Made by a program: the position numbers and the translations under genes
NCBI RefSeq assembly: GCF_027497215.1
Contig: NZ_CP114904.1
Location: forward strand, 6,292,501-6,356,500
DNA from: Micromonospora sp. WMMD812
Lineage (GTDB): Bacteria; Actinomycetota; Actinomycetes; Mycobacteriales; Micromonosporaceae
DNA length: 64,000 bases
Direction of reading: 5' to 3'
Shown here: positions 44,768 through 54,630 of the stretch, piece after piece
Numbering within the stretch: position 1 is the stretch's first letter
How the letters are laid out: every line of letters starts with the position of its first letter
Notes under the pieces: model-generated
Seen by the model: the letters and a program-made list of their open reading frames with translations, nothing else
Database searches by the model: none
Told to the model about the DNA's origin: nothing

Positions 44768-46915
44768 TCAGCCGCAGTGCTCGAACCCGCTCGCGTAGCT
44801 GACCCCACCGGTCGACCCGCCCCACTTGACGCACGCCCCGGCCGCGCCCGCCCGCACCGGGCCGGCGTAGTAGTCGAACGAGCCGCTGTCGGTGCTCCGG
44901 GCCTTCCCCTTCACCTCCAGGTACGCCGACACCGCCGTTCGCGTGCCGACCGCGGTGTCCTTCAACGTGACCGTGCAGTTGGCGCCGGTGCCCGGGTGGT
45001 AGAGCAGGTAGACGCGGCCCTTGCGCGTGCCGTCGCCGCCGGTCAGCGTCGCGGAGTCGATCACCTGATAGCCGCTGCCGCACACCTGGGTCGCCGTATA
45101 CGGGTTGGGTCTGCTCGGTTTCGGGCTGCTGGTCGTGGGCGTGGGCCGGGCGCTGGTGCCTCCGGTCGGCCCGGTGCTCGGCGCGCCGCCGGCCGGTTCG
45201 CTCGGCCGGCCCGGTGCGCCACCCGGCGTGGGGGTCGCCGGCCGGGTGCCGCTCGGCGTGCTGGTGGCCGCCCGCCCGGGCGTGGTCGCGGCCGGCTGCG
45301 GCGCCGGCGACTGCGGTGCCTGCCCCGACTCGCCGGCCAACGCGGGCGGCCGCCCGCCGCCCTCGGGCCCGCCGCCGGGCCGCAACGTGATCACGGCCAC
45401 CGTGGCGGCGACCGCCACCAGCACGACCGCGGCGGCCCCGACCAGCAGGGCCCGACGGCGGCCGCCCGACCCTGCCGGGCGGGGGTCCTCCCGGGTGTCC
45501 ACCGCCCCCGCGGGTGGCCACGGCGCCGCCCCGACCGGGTGTCCGGCCGGGCCGGCAGAGCCCGTCGCGGCCGGCGGTGCGGCCGGCGCTCCGGTGCCGC
45601 CCGCACCCGCGGCGGAGACCGGCGCGATCCCGGCGGAGTAGGTCGGCTGCCCGGGGCCGTGGCCGGGCCGGACGCCGGGCGGCGGCGTGGTCGGATGGGC
45701 CGGGGCGCCGGTGGGCGGCGTGGTCGGGAGAGCCGGAGCGCCGGTCGGCGGCGTGGTCGGAAGGGCCGGGTGGGCCGGGCTGCCGGTGGGCGGCGTGGCC
45801 GGGAGAGCCGGGGTGCCGGCCAGCGGCGTAGCGGCCAGGTGGGCCGGGGTGCCGGGTGGAGGTGTGGTCGGGAAGGACGAGGGGACCGGGTCACCGGGCG
45901 GGGCGGGGTGCGTACCCCCGGGAACGGCCGGCGGAATCGCGGCCGGCGGGGTCGGGGTCGGCGGGGCCTGGACCGGCGGCAGCCCGGTGGCCGGGGCGGA
46001 CGGGCCGGCGGCGGCCGCCGGGCCGGCCGGGGTCGGGCCGGCCAGCGCCCACGGCGGGCGGGCGGAGAGCGGGATGGTGGCCAGCGTCGCGTCGCGTGTC
46101 TCGGCGGCGGCCCGGGCCAGGTCGGCGGCGCTGCCGAACCGGTCCGCCGGGCGCTTCGCCAGCGCGCGGGCGACCAGATCGACGACCGCCGGCGGGGTGC
46201 CCGGCGGCAGGGGCGCCGGTTCGTCCTGGAGGTGCCGCAGCGCCACCTCGAGGGGGTTCTCCCCGACGAACGGGGGCTGCCCGGCCAGGCAGTAGTAGGC
46301 GACGGCGCCGAGCGCGTAGACGTCGGTGGCGCCCGAGACCGGCTGGCCGGCGGCCTGCTCGGGGGACATGTACGAGGCGGTGCCGAGGACCATGTTGGCC
46401 GCGGTGATGCCGGCCAGGGTGCTGGAGCGGGCGATGCCGAAGTCGACCAGCACCACCCGGCCGTCGGGCTTGACCAGCAGGTTGCCCGGCTTCACGTCCC
46501 GGTGCACGATGCCGGCGAGGTGCGCGGTGTGCAGGGCCTCGGCGGCCTGCGCCACCACGGACATGGTGGACGCGGCGTCCAGCCGGCCGGCCCGGCCGAC
46601 CCAGCCGACCAGCGGCTCACCCTCGACGTACTCCATCACCAGGTAGTCGACCCGGCTGCCGTCGGGGAGGGCGGCCTGGCCGACGTCGTGCACCGCGACG
46701 ACGCCGGGGTGCCGCAGGGCGGCCAGCATCCGCGCCTCGGCCCGGAACCGGGCGGTGAACTCGGGGTCGGCGACCAGCGACGGCAGCAGCACCTTCACCG
46801 CCACCTCGCGTTCGAGCAGGATGTCCGTGCATCGCCACACCGCACCCATCCCGCCCGTCGCCACACGCTCGCCCAGCCGGTACCGGTCGCTGAGGACCAC
46901 TCCCCGAGTCAGCAC
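44768..46915 (-). CDS. Membrane Ser/Thr protein kinase (PknB-like) with Cys-containing sensor domain
   Basis: A 715-residue kinase. The catalytic domain (about residues 8-270) has YRLGERVATGGMGAVW, AVKVLL, HRDVKPGNLLVKPDGRVVLVDFG and GTASYMSPEQ. A long Pro/Thr linker with TTPPTGAP repeats leads to a single transmembrane helix near residue 485 (ALLVGAAAVVLVAVAATVAVI). The extracellular end has no PASTA repeats. It has a domain of about 110 residues with four cysteines (VCGSGYQVIDSATL, CTVTLK, CVKWGGSTGG, EHCG). The GTG at 46915 is chosen because TACGGT lies six bases upstream (leaderless). Confidence 0.88.
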   Translation of the reverse strand: MLTRGVVLSDRYRLGERVATGGMGAVWRCTDILLEREVAVKVLLPSLVADPEFTARFRAEARMLAALRHPGVVAVHDVGQAALPDGSRVDYLVMEYVEGEPLVGWVGRAGRLDAASTMSVVAQAAEALHTAHLAGIVHRDVKPGNLLVKPDGRVVLVDFGIARSSTLAGITAANMVLGTASYMSPEQAAGQPVSGATDVYALGAVAYYCLAGQPPFVGENPLEVALRHLQDEPAPLPPGTPPAVVDLVARALAKRPADRFGSAADLARAAAETRDATLATIPLSARPPWALAGPTPAGPAAAAGPSAPATGLPPVQAPPTPTPPAAIPPAVPGGTHPAPPGDPVPSSFPTTPPPGTPAHLAATPLAGTPALPATPPTGSPAHPALPTTPPTGAPALPTTPPTGAPAHPTTPPPGVRPGHGPGQPTYSAGIAPVSAAGAGGTGAPAAPPAATGSAGPAGHPVGAAPWPPAGAVDTREDPRPAGSGGRRRALLVGAAAVVLVAVAATVAVITLRPGGGPEGGGRPPALAGESGQAPQSPAPQPAATTPGRAATSTPSGTRPATPTPGGAPGRPSEPAGGAPSTGPTGGTSARPTPTTSSPKPSRPNPYTATQVCGSGYQVIDSATLTGGDGTRKGRVYLLYHPGTGANCTVTLKDTAVGTRTAVSAYLEVKGKARSTDSGSFDYYAGPVRAGAAGACVKWGGSTGGVSYASGFEHCG

Positions 46916-47114
46916 CGGGCCACCGTACCGGTCGATGCCGACGCGTCGATGCACCCCGGGGCACCCGGGTCCGCCGTGCGCCTCGTCGGGCCGCGGGACT
47001 CGCAAGGTCACTCCTCGCGTCCACAGGAGGCGAGCGAGCGGCCGTCGCGCGCCGGGCCGACTACGCTTGCGGGGGTTCGTCCCACGGGACTACGGCGGCG
47101 AGGGGAGACGCGGC

Positions 47115-47315
47115 ATGGCGTGGAGCTGGCGGTACGAGGGCACGGACGGCCAGTCGGTGCAGGGGCCGACGGAGTCGTTCGGCAGCCAGGCCGATGCCGA
47201 ATCCTGGATCGGTCAGACCTGGCGCGAGCTCGCGGCGTCCGGCGTCACCTCGGTCGCGCTTCTGGAGGACGACCGCGTCGAGTACCGGATGAGCCTGCTG
47301 CCCACGGCCGAGTGA
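47115..47315 (+). CDS. Small conserved acidic protein
   Basis: A 66-residue protein beginning MAWSWRYEGTDGQSVQGPTE, with a gap-free Trp/Glu-rich core and no membrane segment. A GAGGGGAGA ribosome site precedes the ATG. Its TGA overlaps the ATG of the site-2-protease gene (TGATG), so translation is coupled. Function unknown. Confidence 0.72.
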   Translation: MAWSWRYEGTDGQSVQGPTESFGSQADAESWIGQTWRELAASGVTSVALLEDDRVEYRMSLLPTAE

Positions 47316-48112
47316 TGGCGTACGACCGTCCGGGCGGGGAACCGCTCGTGCTCGGTGTGCCGCGGGCGGCGTTCCGGCCCAGCCCCGTCTTCCTGGCCCT
47401 GGTCGCGCTGTTCGTGACGACCGGGGTGCTGGCCTGGAACCAGGTCGGCAACGTCCGGCTGGACGTCTTCGGATTCGTGGTCTCCGGCTGGCTGGTGTCG
47501 CTCTGCCTGCACGAGTACGCGCACGCGGTGGTGGCGTTCCGCGCCGGCGACCGCAGCGTCGCGCACCGCGGCTACCTGACGCTCAACCCGCTGAAATACA
47601 GCCATCCGCTGCTGTCCATCGCGCTGCCGGTGCTGGTGGTGCTGCTCGGCGGCATCGGCCTGCCCGGCGGCGCGGTCTGGGTGGACCGGCACGCCATCCC
47701 GGGGCGGCTGCGGCACACCCTGGTCAGCCTCGCCGGCCCGGCCACCAACGTGCTCTTCACCCTGCTGCTCGTGCTGGCCCTGCGGGCCGGCACCGGGACC
47801 GGCGGGTCGATCGAGTTCTGGGCCGGGGTGGCGTTGCTGGCGTTCCTCCAGCTCACCGCGAGCGCGCTCAACCTGCTGCCGGTGCCGGGACTGGACGGCG
47901 GCAACATGATCCAGCCGTGGCTGAACCAGCAGTGGCGCAGGATGTACGACCTGTTCGCCCCGTACGGCTTCATCCTGCTCTTCGCGCTGCTGTGGAACCC
48001 GCGGATCAGCGGCTGGTTCTTCGGTGTGGTCTTCGCCGTGGGCGACGCGCTGGGCCTCCCGTCGTGGCTCTACGCCGCCGGGTTCGACCTGATCCGCTTC
48101 TGGCGCGGCTGA
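47315..48112 (+). CDS. Site-2 protease (M50) family membrane protein
   Basis: A 265-residue intramembrane metalloprotease-like protein with about six helices. The zinc motif HEYAH (His66, Glu67, His70) lies in the second helix, and NLLPVPGLDGG supplies the third ligand Asp in the usual NxxPxPxxDG pattern. Members cleave membrane-bound substrates such as anti-sigma factors; the target here is unknown. Coupled to the small gene upstream, which could be an accessory factor. Confidence 0.9.
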   Translation: MAYDRPGGEPLVLGVPRAAFRPSPVFLALVALFVTTGVLAWNQVGNVRLDVFGFVVSGWLVSLCLHEYAHAVVAFRAGDRSVAHRGYLTLNPLKYSHPLLSIALPVLVVLLGGIGLPGGAVWVDRHAIPGRLRHTLVSLAGPATNVLFTLLLVLALRAGTGTGGSIEFWAGVALLAFLQLTASALNLLPVPGLDGGNMIQPWLNQQWRRMYDLFAPYGFILLFALLWNPRISGWFFGVVFAVGDALGLPSWLYAAGFDLIRFWRG

Positions 48113-48148
48113 CGGCCGGGGCCGGTCCGGCCGGCGGCGTCGACCGGG

Positions 48149-48187
48149 CCGGTCCGGCCGGGCGCGGTGGCGCGCCGGCCGGACCGG
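48149..48187. terminator. GC-rich convergent hairpin
   Basis: CCGGTCCGGCCGG pairs with the nearby CCGGCCGGACCGG (about 38 bases in all, short GC-rich loop) between the S2P and aldo/keto reductase genes. A related dyad precedes it. Likely bidirectional terminator. Confidence 0.55.
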
Positions 48188-48194
48188 ACGGGTG

Positions 48195-49193
48195 TCACGG
48201 GCGCTGCGCCGGGCTCTCGGTCTTGGCCGGGTTGCGCTCGGTGATCGGGTCGACGATCTCGTCGATCGCCTTGAGCAGGTCGGCGTCGAGCCTCACCCCG
48301 GCCGCCTTGACGTTGTCCTGCACCTGCTCGGGGCGGGACGCGCCGATGATCGCCGAGGAGACGTTCGGGTTCTGCAGCACCCAGGCGATGGCCAGCTGGG
48401 CCATGTTCAGCCCGGCCTGCTCGGCCAGCGGCCGGAGCCGCTGCACCCGGGTCAGCACCTCGTCGCCCAGGAACCTGGCGATGAAGCCCGCCCCGGACTT
48501 CTCGTCCGTGGCGCGGGAGCCGGCCGGCGGCGGCTGGCCCGGCAGGTACTTGCCGGACAGCACGCCCTGGGCCATCGGTGACCAGACGATCTGCCCGACG
48601 CCCAGCTCCTCGCTGGTGGGGACGACCTCGGACTCGATGACCCGCCAGAGCATCGAGTACTGCGGCTGGTTGGAGACCAGCGGGATGCGCAGCTCGCGGG
48701 CCAGCTGGTGGGCCTCGCGGATCTGCGACGCCTTCCACTCCGAGACGCCGATGTAGTGCGCCTTGCCGGAGTGCACGACGTCGGCGAACGCCTCCATCGT
48801 CTCCTCCAGCGGGGTGCTGTAGTCGTACCGGTGGGCCTGGTAGAGGTCCACGTAGTCGGTGCGCAGCCGACGCAGTGAGCCGTTGATCGACTCCATGATG
48901 TGCTTGCGGGACAGGCCCCGGTCGTTGCGGCCGGGCCCGGTGGGCCAGTACACCTTGGTGAAGATCTCCAGCCCCTCGCGCCGCTCGCTCTGGAGCGCGC
49001 GGCCGAGCACGTCCTCGGCGCGGGTGCCGGCGTAGACGTCGGCCGTGTCGAAGGTGGTGATGCCGGCGTCGAGGGCGGCCCGCACGCAGTCGAACGCGGC
49101 CTCCTCCTCGACCTGCGAGCCGTGGGTGATCCAGTTGCCGTACGAGATCTCGCTGACCATCAGGCCGGAACGGCCCAGGTGACGGAATTCCAT
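48195..49193 (-). CDS. Aldo/keto reductase (K-channel beta-subunit type)
   Basis: A 332-residue aldo/keto reductase. Motifs: FRHLGRSGLMVSEISYGNWI, TTFDTADVYAGTRAEDVLGRAL with catalytic Asp and Tyr, EIFTKVYWPTG with Lys, VDLYQAHRYDY with His, and SSAIIGASRPEQVQDNV for NADPH. It is most like the group related to potassium-channel beta subunits. TAGGGT lies six bases before the ATG (leaderless). Substrate unknown. Confidence 0.92.
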   Translation of the reverse strand: MEFRHLGRSGLMVSEISYGNWITHGSQVEEEAAFDCVRAALDAGITTFDTADVYAGTRAEDVLGRALQSERREGLEIFTKVYWPTGPGRNDRGLSRKHIMESINGSLRRLRTDYVDLYQAHRYDYSTPLEETMEAFADVVHSGKAHYIGVSEWKASQIREAHQLARELRIPLVSNQPQYSMLWRVIESEVVPTSEELGVGQIVWSPMAQGVLSGKYLPGQPPPAGSRATDEKSGAGFIARFLGDEVLTRVQRLRPLAEQAGLNMAQLAIAWVLQNPNVSSAIIGASRPEQVQDNVKAAGVRLDADLLKAIDEIVDPITERNPAKTESPAQRP

Positions 49194-49257
49194 GACCCGA
49201 CCCTATCCCCGACGCCTCGGCGGCCCCGTCGGGCCGGCCGCCGGTGTGATCGTCCGC

Positions 49258-52200
49258 CTAGAGCACCGGTGTGGCGTCGGTCAGCAGGAGGTCGATCTCC
49301 CCGATCAGCTCGTCGCGGGAGCGGTGCACCGGGTCGATCAGGGGCGCGCCCCGCCGGTCGAGCGCGCCCCAGCGTCCGTTGCCGGTGCCGACCAGGAACG
49401 CGACCGGGTGGATGACCAGCGCGGGGTGCGCCGGCGGCACGATCAGCGCGCCGGAGCGGTCCACCACGCCACGGCGACCGCCGGCCTCGACGACCGCCAG
49501 GCCCTCGTCGGTGAAGCCGTCGACGTGCCGGCCGTCGGCCAGCTCGGTGCGGAGCGAGTGGTAGCGGGTCGGCACCACGATCCGGCCGGTGCGGTCGACG
49601 GCGCCCCAGCCTTCCCGGCGTACCGCGGCCACGCCCCGGCGGAACGGGCGTACGTCGGCGAAGCCGGGCGGGACCGCCACGTCGCCGGTGGGGTCGATGG
49701 CCTGCCAGCCCGCGGCGCCGTCCTGGACGACCCAGGCCAGGCCGTCGGAGAAGGCCCGGACCGCCAGGTACGACGGTGCGATGACGGTGGTGCCGGTCAG
49801 GGCGATCAGCGACCACCGGTCGGTGTCCGGCCGGCGCACCCAGGCCAGCCCTTCGCGGAACGGCTGGGCCTCGGCGTACCGGGCCGGGATCACCAGGTCG
49901 CCGTCCGGGTCGGCGTAACCCCAGAGGGCGCCGTCGTGTGCCGGCACCGGGGGCCGGACCGGCTCCAGCACCTCGTCCCGGCTCCGGGAGTACGGCCCGA
50001 AGCCCCGCTCCGCCACCCGCTCGGCGACCGCGTCCAGGCTGATCCGGACCCGCGCCAGCAGCTCGGGGTCCCCCTCGCCACGCAGGTCCAGCGCCTGCTC
50101 GAAGTGCTGGCAGGCCTCCATGAACCGGCCCTGGTCGTAGCAGGAGCGGCCGGCGTGCTCGTGCAGCGCCGCGCGCAGCCGGTCGGGCAGTTCGGCGGAG
50201 GTGGCCCGCGCGAAGAGCTGGTCGGCCTCCGTGAAGTCGCCGCGCCAGCGCAGCACCTGAGCGAGCCGTGCCTGGGCCAGCGCGACCCGGCGCAGCTCCC
50301 CGGTCGCCTCCGCGTACGTCAGGGCCAGCCGGCCGTCCGCGAGCGCGTCGTCCAGGTCGCCGACGATCCGGGAAACCACCGCACGCAGGCTCAGCAGCCG
50401 GGCCCGAGCCCGGTTGTCCATGGCGGTGCCGAGCTTCTCGGTCAGTCGTCGCCGGACCGTCCGCAGCTCGTCCGGGTCGTCCGGCACCTCGCGGAGCGTC
50501 CCGGGGTCCAGCCGCCAGCGGTAGCTCGCCAGCACCTGCTCGGGATCACCCTGCGCGGCGGCGCCGCGTTCGTCCGGACGCTCGTCCGCCGGGGTGGTCG
50601 CCGGCGGCGCCGACACCGGTCCGGCGGGCGGAGCCGACACCGGCGCCTCGCTCGCCGGCGCGGACGTGGGCGACTGCTCGCCGGGACCGGACACGGGTGC
50701 TGCCGAGACGGGCGCCACGGACTCCGACCCGGGATCGGGCGCCGGGTGCTCCGACCCGGAATCGGGCGTCGGGTGCACCGACCCGGACGCGGGCACGGCC
50801 GAGATCGGTGCCCCGGAGACGGGCCGGGCGGGTGGTCCGGAGACGGGCGCCGACGCCGGCGCGGGTGGCCCGGACGCGGCTGCCGCCGGCGGGGCGAAGA
50901 TCGGCCCCGACTCGGCCGGCCCGGTCTCCGACAGCTGGTCCACGTCGGACAGTGCCGCCCCGTTGGGCGTTGCCGCCTCCGCGTGGGAGTCCGTGCGCGG
51001 AACCGCTCCGTCCGGTCCGGGCACCGGGCCGGGTGCTCCGGTGACGGGCGTCCGCGGCGAATCCGCACCGGATGCGTCCGTCACCGAGCCTGAGCCGGAC
51101 GAGGGTGCTGGCCGGCCGGCGTCGGGCTCTGCGAACACGGATCGGACCGGTGGCACCGATTCCGGGCCGGCGGGTGGCGCGGAGACCGGACCGGACGGAA
51201 TGCCGGACACGGGCGCGGCCGGCGGCGCCGACATGGGCCGTGCCGGAGCCGCGGCGGCGTCCGTGGCCGGAGGAACGCGGTCCGCCGGGGGCGGTGCGGT
51301 GGACCCGGCCTCGGCGTGCGTGGAGAACGGCCCCGGCGGCGACGCCGACACCGGGCGGCCGACCGGATCGGCCTCGTCGCCGGACCGGACGGCACCGGCG
51401 GCCGGCGGCGGCGCGACGGGCGGCGCGGAGACCGGGGAGGCCGGCGGCGCGGTGTGGGCGGACGCGCTCGCCCCGTCGGGCGGTGCGGAGACGGGGTAGG
51501 CCGGCGGTCCCGAGACCGGGTGGGCGGGCGGTGCGGAGGCCGGGTGGGCGGGCGGTCCCGAGACCGGGTGGGCCGGCGGTGCGGAGACCGGGTGGGCCGG
51601 CGGTGTGGAGACCGGGTAGGCGGGCGGTGCGGAGGCCGGGGGTCCCGAGACCGGGTAGGCCGGGGGTCCCGAGACCGGGTGGTCGGGCGGTCCCGAGACC
51701 GGGTGGGCCGGCGGTGCGGAGACCGGGTAGGCCGGCGGCGCCGAGACCGGATAGGCGGGCGCCGTGGCCCCCGCCGCGTCCGACGGTGCGGAGTCTCGCG
51801 GGGCCGGCGGCGCGGATACCGGGCGGTCGAGGGCGGTCGGGTCCTCGTCGACGGTCAGCGCCGGGTCGGGACGGGTGGCCGCCGTCGCGTCCGTGGGAGG
51901 TGCCGAGACCGGGCGGGGCGGCGCCGTCGGCTCGGGCGGCAGTGCCGAGACCGGGCGGGCGGACGGCTCGGCCGGTGGCGCGGAGGTCGGTCGGGCGGAC
52001 GGCACGCCGGCCGCGTCGGCCTGCGGCGCGGAGGCCGCCCGGCCACCCGCCGTGGTGTCCTCGGCGGCGCCGACCGGGCCACCGGTCCAGGCGGTCGGCG
52101 GCGCCGACACGGGTGCCGGGTCGGCCTGCTCCGGCGGGGTGGTGGCCGTGCCGGCCCGGCCGGACTCCGCCTCGTCCGGGCCCTTGGCGCCGAACCAGGC

Positions 52201-54630
52201 GTCCGGACCGCCGCGGCTCGGCCGGTCCGCCTCGGAAGGGAACGGCGGTGCGGGCGGATCCGACGGCGGCGGCGGTACATAGACCCGTGGCCGGCCGGGC
52301 GCGATCGGCGGTGCCTCTCCGGTGGGGTCGGCGACGACCTCGGGCTGGCCCGCCGGCGGCGCGGCGACCGGGGGCCGGTAGCTCGGCGGGGCCGACGTCG
52401 GGCGGTCGACCGGCGGCGCGGAGGCCGGGTGACCGGCCGACGCGGGCACGGCCGGGTCGCCGGGCGCTCCCGACGCGCGGCGCTGGCCGTCCGGGGTCGG
52501 CGTCGGGCGCTGGCCCGCCGGGTCGGATGTGGGCCGGCGGTGGTCGGGCGGGGCCGGCGCGCGACGGAAGTCCTCCGGCGGGGTCGGGCGGCGACCGCTC
52601 GGCGAGACGGGCGCGGGGTCGTCGGCCTGCGGGCCGGGCCGGTACCGCCCTGCCGGTGGCGGCGCGTCGGCGGCCGCCGCTCCGGGGTAGCGCGGTGGCG
52701 GGCCCTCCGGCCGGGGCGGCGGGGCCGGTTCGGGGCGTACCGGCGCGCTCGGGGACGCCCCGATCGGGGGTTCGGCCGGGGCCGGCAGGAACTCCATGCG
52801 GAGCCGGGCGGCTGGCGGGCCGGAGCCGGGGGCCAGGTCGTCGGGTGGTGTGGGCGGCCGGTGCGCCGGCCCGGCCGTACCAGGCACGGGCGCGCCGGCC
52901 GTCGGGGACACCGGCGCCGCCGACGTCGGGGCGGCCGCGGCCGGGGAGACCGGGGACGCCGGAGCCGGCGAGGTCGGGGACGCCGGCGGCGGGGAGACCG
53001 GGGAGGCCGATGGTGGGGAGACCGGCCGGGAAGGCGGGGGGACCGGCGGCGGGGAGACCGGCCGGGCACCTGGCGAGACCGGGGTAGCCGATGCCGGGGA
53101 GACCGGGGCGGAGGAGACCGGGCGGCCGTGGGGCGGTTCGCCCGGCCCCGGCCGGGACGGGTGTCCCGGGTGCTGCGGCCGGCCGTCCGACACCCGCGGG
53201 GCCGGATCCGCCGGACGGGCCCGGCCGGCGGCCGGGGAGACTGGCGGGCCGGAGACGGGAGCGTGGCCGGCGGCCGGGGACACCGGCGGGCCGGAGACGG
53301 GAACGTCGCGGGCCGGCGGGCCGGGCGGCACGCCGGGACCGGCGGGGCGGGCCGGCGTGCGCTGGGGTTCGTCGTACCGCGTCGGTCGCTCGGGTCGGGC
53401 GCCGCGCTGCGGCTCGTCGTACCGGGTCGGTGGCTCGGGTCGGGCGCCGCGCGGCGGCACGCCGGGTTCGACCGGGCGGCGCTCCGGGCGCGGCTCGACG
53501 GGACGCGCCGCGTCGCGGCCACGGTCCGGACGCACCGGGCCGGGTGGCGGCCAGGGCAGTACCCCGTCGGAGTCCCGATGCGGCTGCGGTTCGCGGTACC
53601 CCTCCGGCGGCTCGGCGTGCGGGCGGCGGTCGGCGTACGGCTCGGCCCGGCCGGTCGCCTCGCGTGGCTGCCGGCGCGGGTCGGCGCCGTGCCCCTCCGG
53701 GCGGTAGCGCGGGTCGGGCTCGTGCCGTGGGTGTCCGTTGTGGTCCGGGTGGCGAGGCCGGTCGTCGTCGTACCAGACGTGACCGGCGCGGTCCGGCTCT
53801 GGCCGGGGTGCCCGGTCCTCCCCGTAGCGAGGCCGGCCGGCGGGGTCGTGGTCGGGGCGGTGGGGCCGGTCGTCGTACCGTGGCTGGCCGCCGCCGGGGC
53901 GCGGCCCGGACCGGTCGCGACCGCCGTCGTGGAGGTCGTCGGAGTGCCGGACGTCGTCCGGGTGGCGGCTCCGCTCGCCGGCGTGGCCCCACGGATAGCG
54001 GGTCCGGTCGGTGCCCCGGTCGTAGCCGGCGGCCGGCCGCTCCACGCTGTCCCGCCGGCGGGGTGGTGTCTCCTCGTCGGGCTCCGGCATCCAGCCCGAG
54101 TCCGGGCGGGGCCCGGGAGAGGGCGGCCGGCTCCGGCCGACCGGCTCGGACCGGGCGGGGCGGGGCTCGTGGCGGTCGTGGGCCGGCGGCTCGCGGTGCC
54201 AGTCGTCCTCCCGGGTGACCCGCTCCTCGCCGCGGGAGCGGCGGTCGGCCCACTGGGTGCGGCCGTCCGGGGCGGACCGTCGGGCCGGCGGCCGCTCCTC
54301 GGGGCGGGTCGGCTCGGCGTGCGGGCGGCGGTACAGCTCGTCGTCCCGCCGCCCGGCGCGGCTGTCGTAGCGCCCGTCCCAGTCCTCGTCGGGCGACGGC
54401 TCGTCGTCCCAGGACCGGCCCACGTACGTCCCGTCGGGTCGGGTCGGGGCGAGCGGCGGGACGTCGGCGCGGCCGACGACGCTCGCCCGGCCGCGGGGCG
54501 GCGGCGCGTGCTGGACGCCGATGTCGCCGGGGTAGCGCTGGCCGGGGAACTGGGGATGCCACTCGTCGGTCGGTTCGACCACCCAGGACGGTTCGGCCGG
54601 GCCCCACCGGTCGGGGTACCGACTGCTCAT
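49258..54630 (-). CDS. Giant WG-repeat protein with long disordered Pro-rich region
   Basis: A 1790-residue protein. The first about 1365 residues are predicted disorder: an Arg/Pro/Asp-rich start (MSSRYPDRWGPAEPSWVVEP) and then dozens of PVSAPP/PVSGPP units, many separated by AHP or AYP. Residues about 1370-1540 form TPR-like helices (DALADGRLALTYAEATGELRR, EACQHFEQALDLRGEGDPEL). From about 1568 come WG repeats (LWGYADPDGDLVIPARYAEAQPF, GWGAVDRTGRIVVPTRYHSL), expected to make a propeller. No signal peptide or membrane helix. Repeats make the DNA low-complexity (51480-51770 is a run of near-identical 30-base units). Function unknown; perhaps a scaffold. Confidence 0.82.
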   Translation of the reverse strand: MSSRYPDRWGPAEPSWVVEPTDEWHPQFPGQRYPGDIGVQHAPPPRGRASVVGRADVPPLAPTRPDGTYVGRSWDDEPSPDEDWDGRYDSRAGRRDDELYRRPHAEPTRPEERPPARRSAPDGRTQWADRRSRGEERVTREDDWHREPPAHDRHEPRPARSEPVGRSRPPSPGPRPDSGWMPEPDEETPPRRRDSVERPAAGYDRGTDRTRYPWGHAGERSRHPDDVRHSDDLHDGGRDRSGPRPGGGQPRYDDRPHRPDHDPAGRPRYGEDRAPRPEPDRAGHVWYDDDRPRHPDHNGHPRHEPDPRYRPEGHGADPRRQPREATGRAEPYADRRPHAEPPEGYREPQPHRDSDGVLPWPPPGPVRPDRGRDAARPVEPRPERRPVEPGVPPRGARPEPPTRYDEPQRGARPERPTRYDEPQRTPARPAGPGVPPGPPARDVPVSGPPVSPAAGHAPVSGPPVSPAAGRARPADPAPRVSDGRPQHPGHPSRPGPGEPPHGRPVSSAPVSPASATPVSPGARPVSPPPVPPPSRPVSPPSASPVSPPPASPTSPAPASPVSPAAAAPTSAAPVSPTAGAPVPGTAGPAHRPPTPPDDLAPGSGPPAARLRMEFLPAPAEPPIGASPSAPVRPEPAPPPRPEGPPPRYPGAAAADAPPPAGRYRPGPQADDPAPVSPSGRRPTPPEDFRRAPAPPDHRRPTSDPAGQRPTPTPDGQRRASGAPGDPAVPASAGHPASAPPVDRPTSAPPSYRPPVAAPPAGQPEVVADPTGEAPPIAPGRPRVYVPPPPSDPPAPPFPSEADRPSRGGPDAWFGAKGPDEAESGRAGTATTPPEQADPAPVSAPPTAWTGGPVGAAEDTTAGGRAASAPQADAAGVPSARPTSAPPAEPSARPVSALPPEPTAPPRPVSAPPTDATAATRPDPALTVDEDPTALDRPVSAPPAPRDSAPSDAAGATAPAYPVSAPPAYPVSAPPAHPVSGPPDHPVSGPPAYPVSGPPASAPPAYPVSTPPAHPVSAPPAHPVSGPPAHPASAPPAHPVSGPPAYPVSAPPDGASASAHTAPPASPVSAPPVAPPPAAGAVRSGDEADPVGRPVSASPPGPFSTHAEAGSTAPPPADRVPPATDAAAAPARPMSAPPAAPVSGIPSGPVSAPPAGPESVPPVRSVFAEPDAGRPAPSSGSGSVTDASGADSPRTPVTGAPGPVPGPDGAVPRTDSHAEAATPNGAALSDVDQLSETGPAESGPIFAPPAAAASGPPAPASAPVSGPPARPVSGAPISAVPASGSVHPTPDSGSEHPAPDPGSESVAPVSAAPVSGPGEQSPTSAPASEAPVSAPPAGPVSAPPATTPADERPDERGAAAQGDPEQVLASYRWRLDPGTLREVPDDPDELRTVRRRLTEKLGTAMDNRARARLLSLRAVVSRIVGDLDDALADGRLALTYAEATGELRRVALAQARLAQVLRWRGDFTEADQLFARATSAELPDRLRAALHEHAGRSCYDQGRFMEACQHFEQALDLRGEGDPELLARVRISLDAVAERVAERGFGPYSRSRDEVLEPVRPPVPAHDGALWGYADPDGDLVIPARYAEAQPFREGLAWVRRPDTDRWSLIALTGTTVIAPSYLAVRAFSDGLAWVVQDGAAGWQAIDPTGDVAVPPGFADVRPFRRGVAAVRREGWGAVDRTGRIVVPTRYHSLRTELADGRHVDGFTDEGLAVVEAGGRRGVVDRSGALIVPPAHPALVIHPVAFLVGTGNGRWGALDRRGAPLIDPVHRSRDELIGEIDLLLTDATPVL
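51480..51770 (-). repeat. PVSxPP-coding tandem repeats in the WG-repeat gene
   Basis: About ten consecutive near-identical units containing GAGACCGGGTGGGCCGGCGG encode PVS[AG]PPAHP/AYP blocks. Looser copies continue on both sides (about 50590-53300). Slippage and length variation are likely. Confidence 0.85.

Noticed and set aside
50546..54607. Second long frame overlapping the WG-repeat gene
   Set aside because: Repeats keep several frames open. Only the frame ending at 49258 continues into TPR and WG domains.
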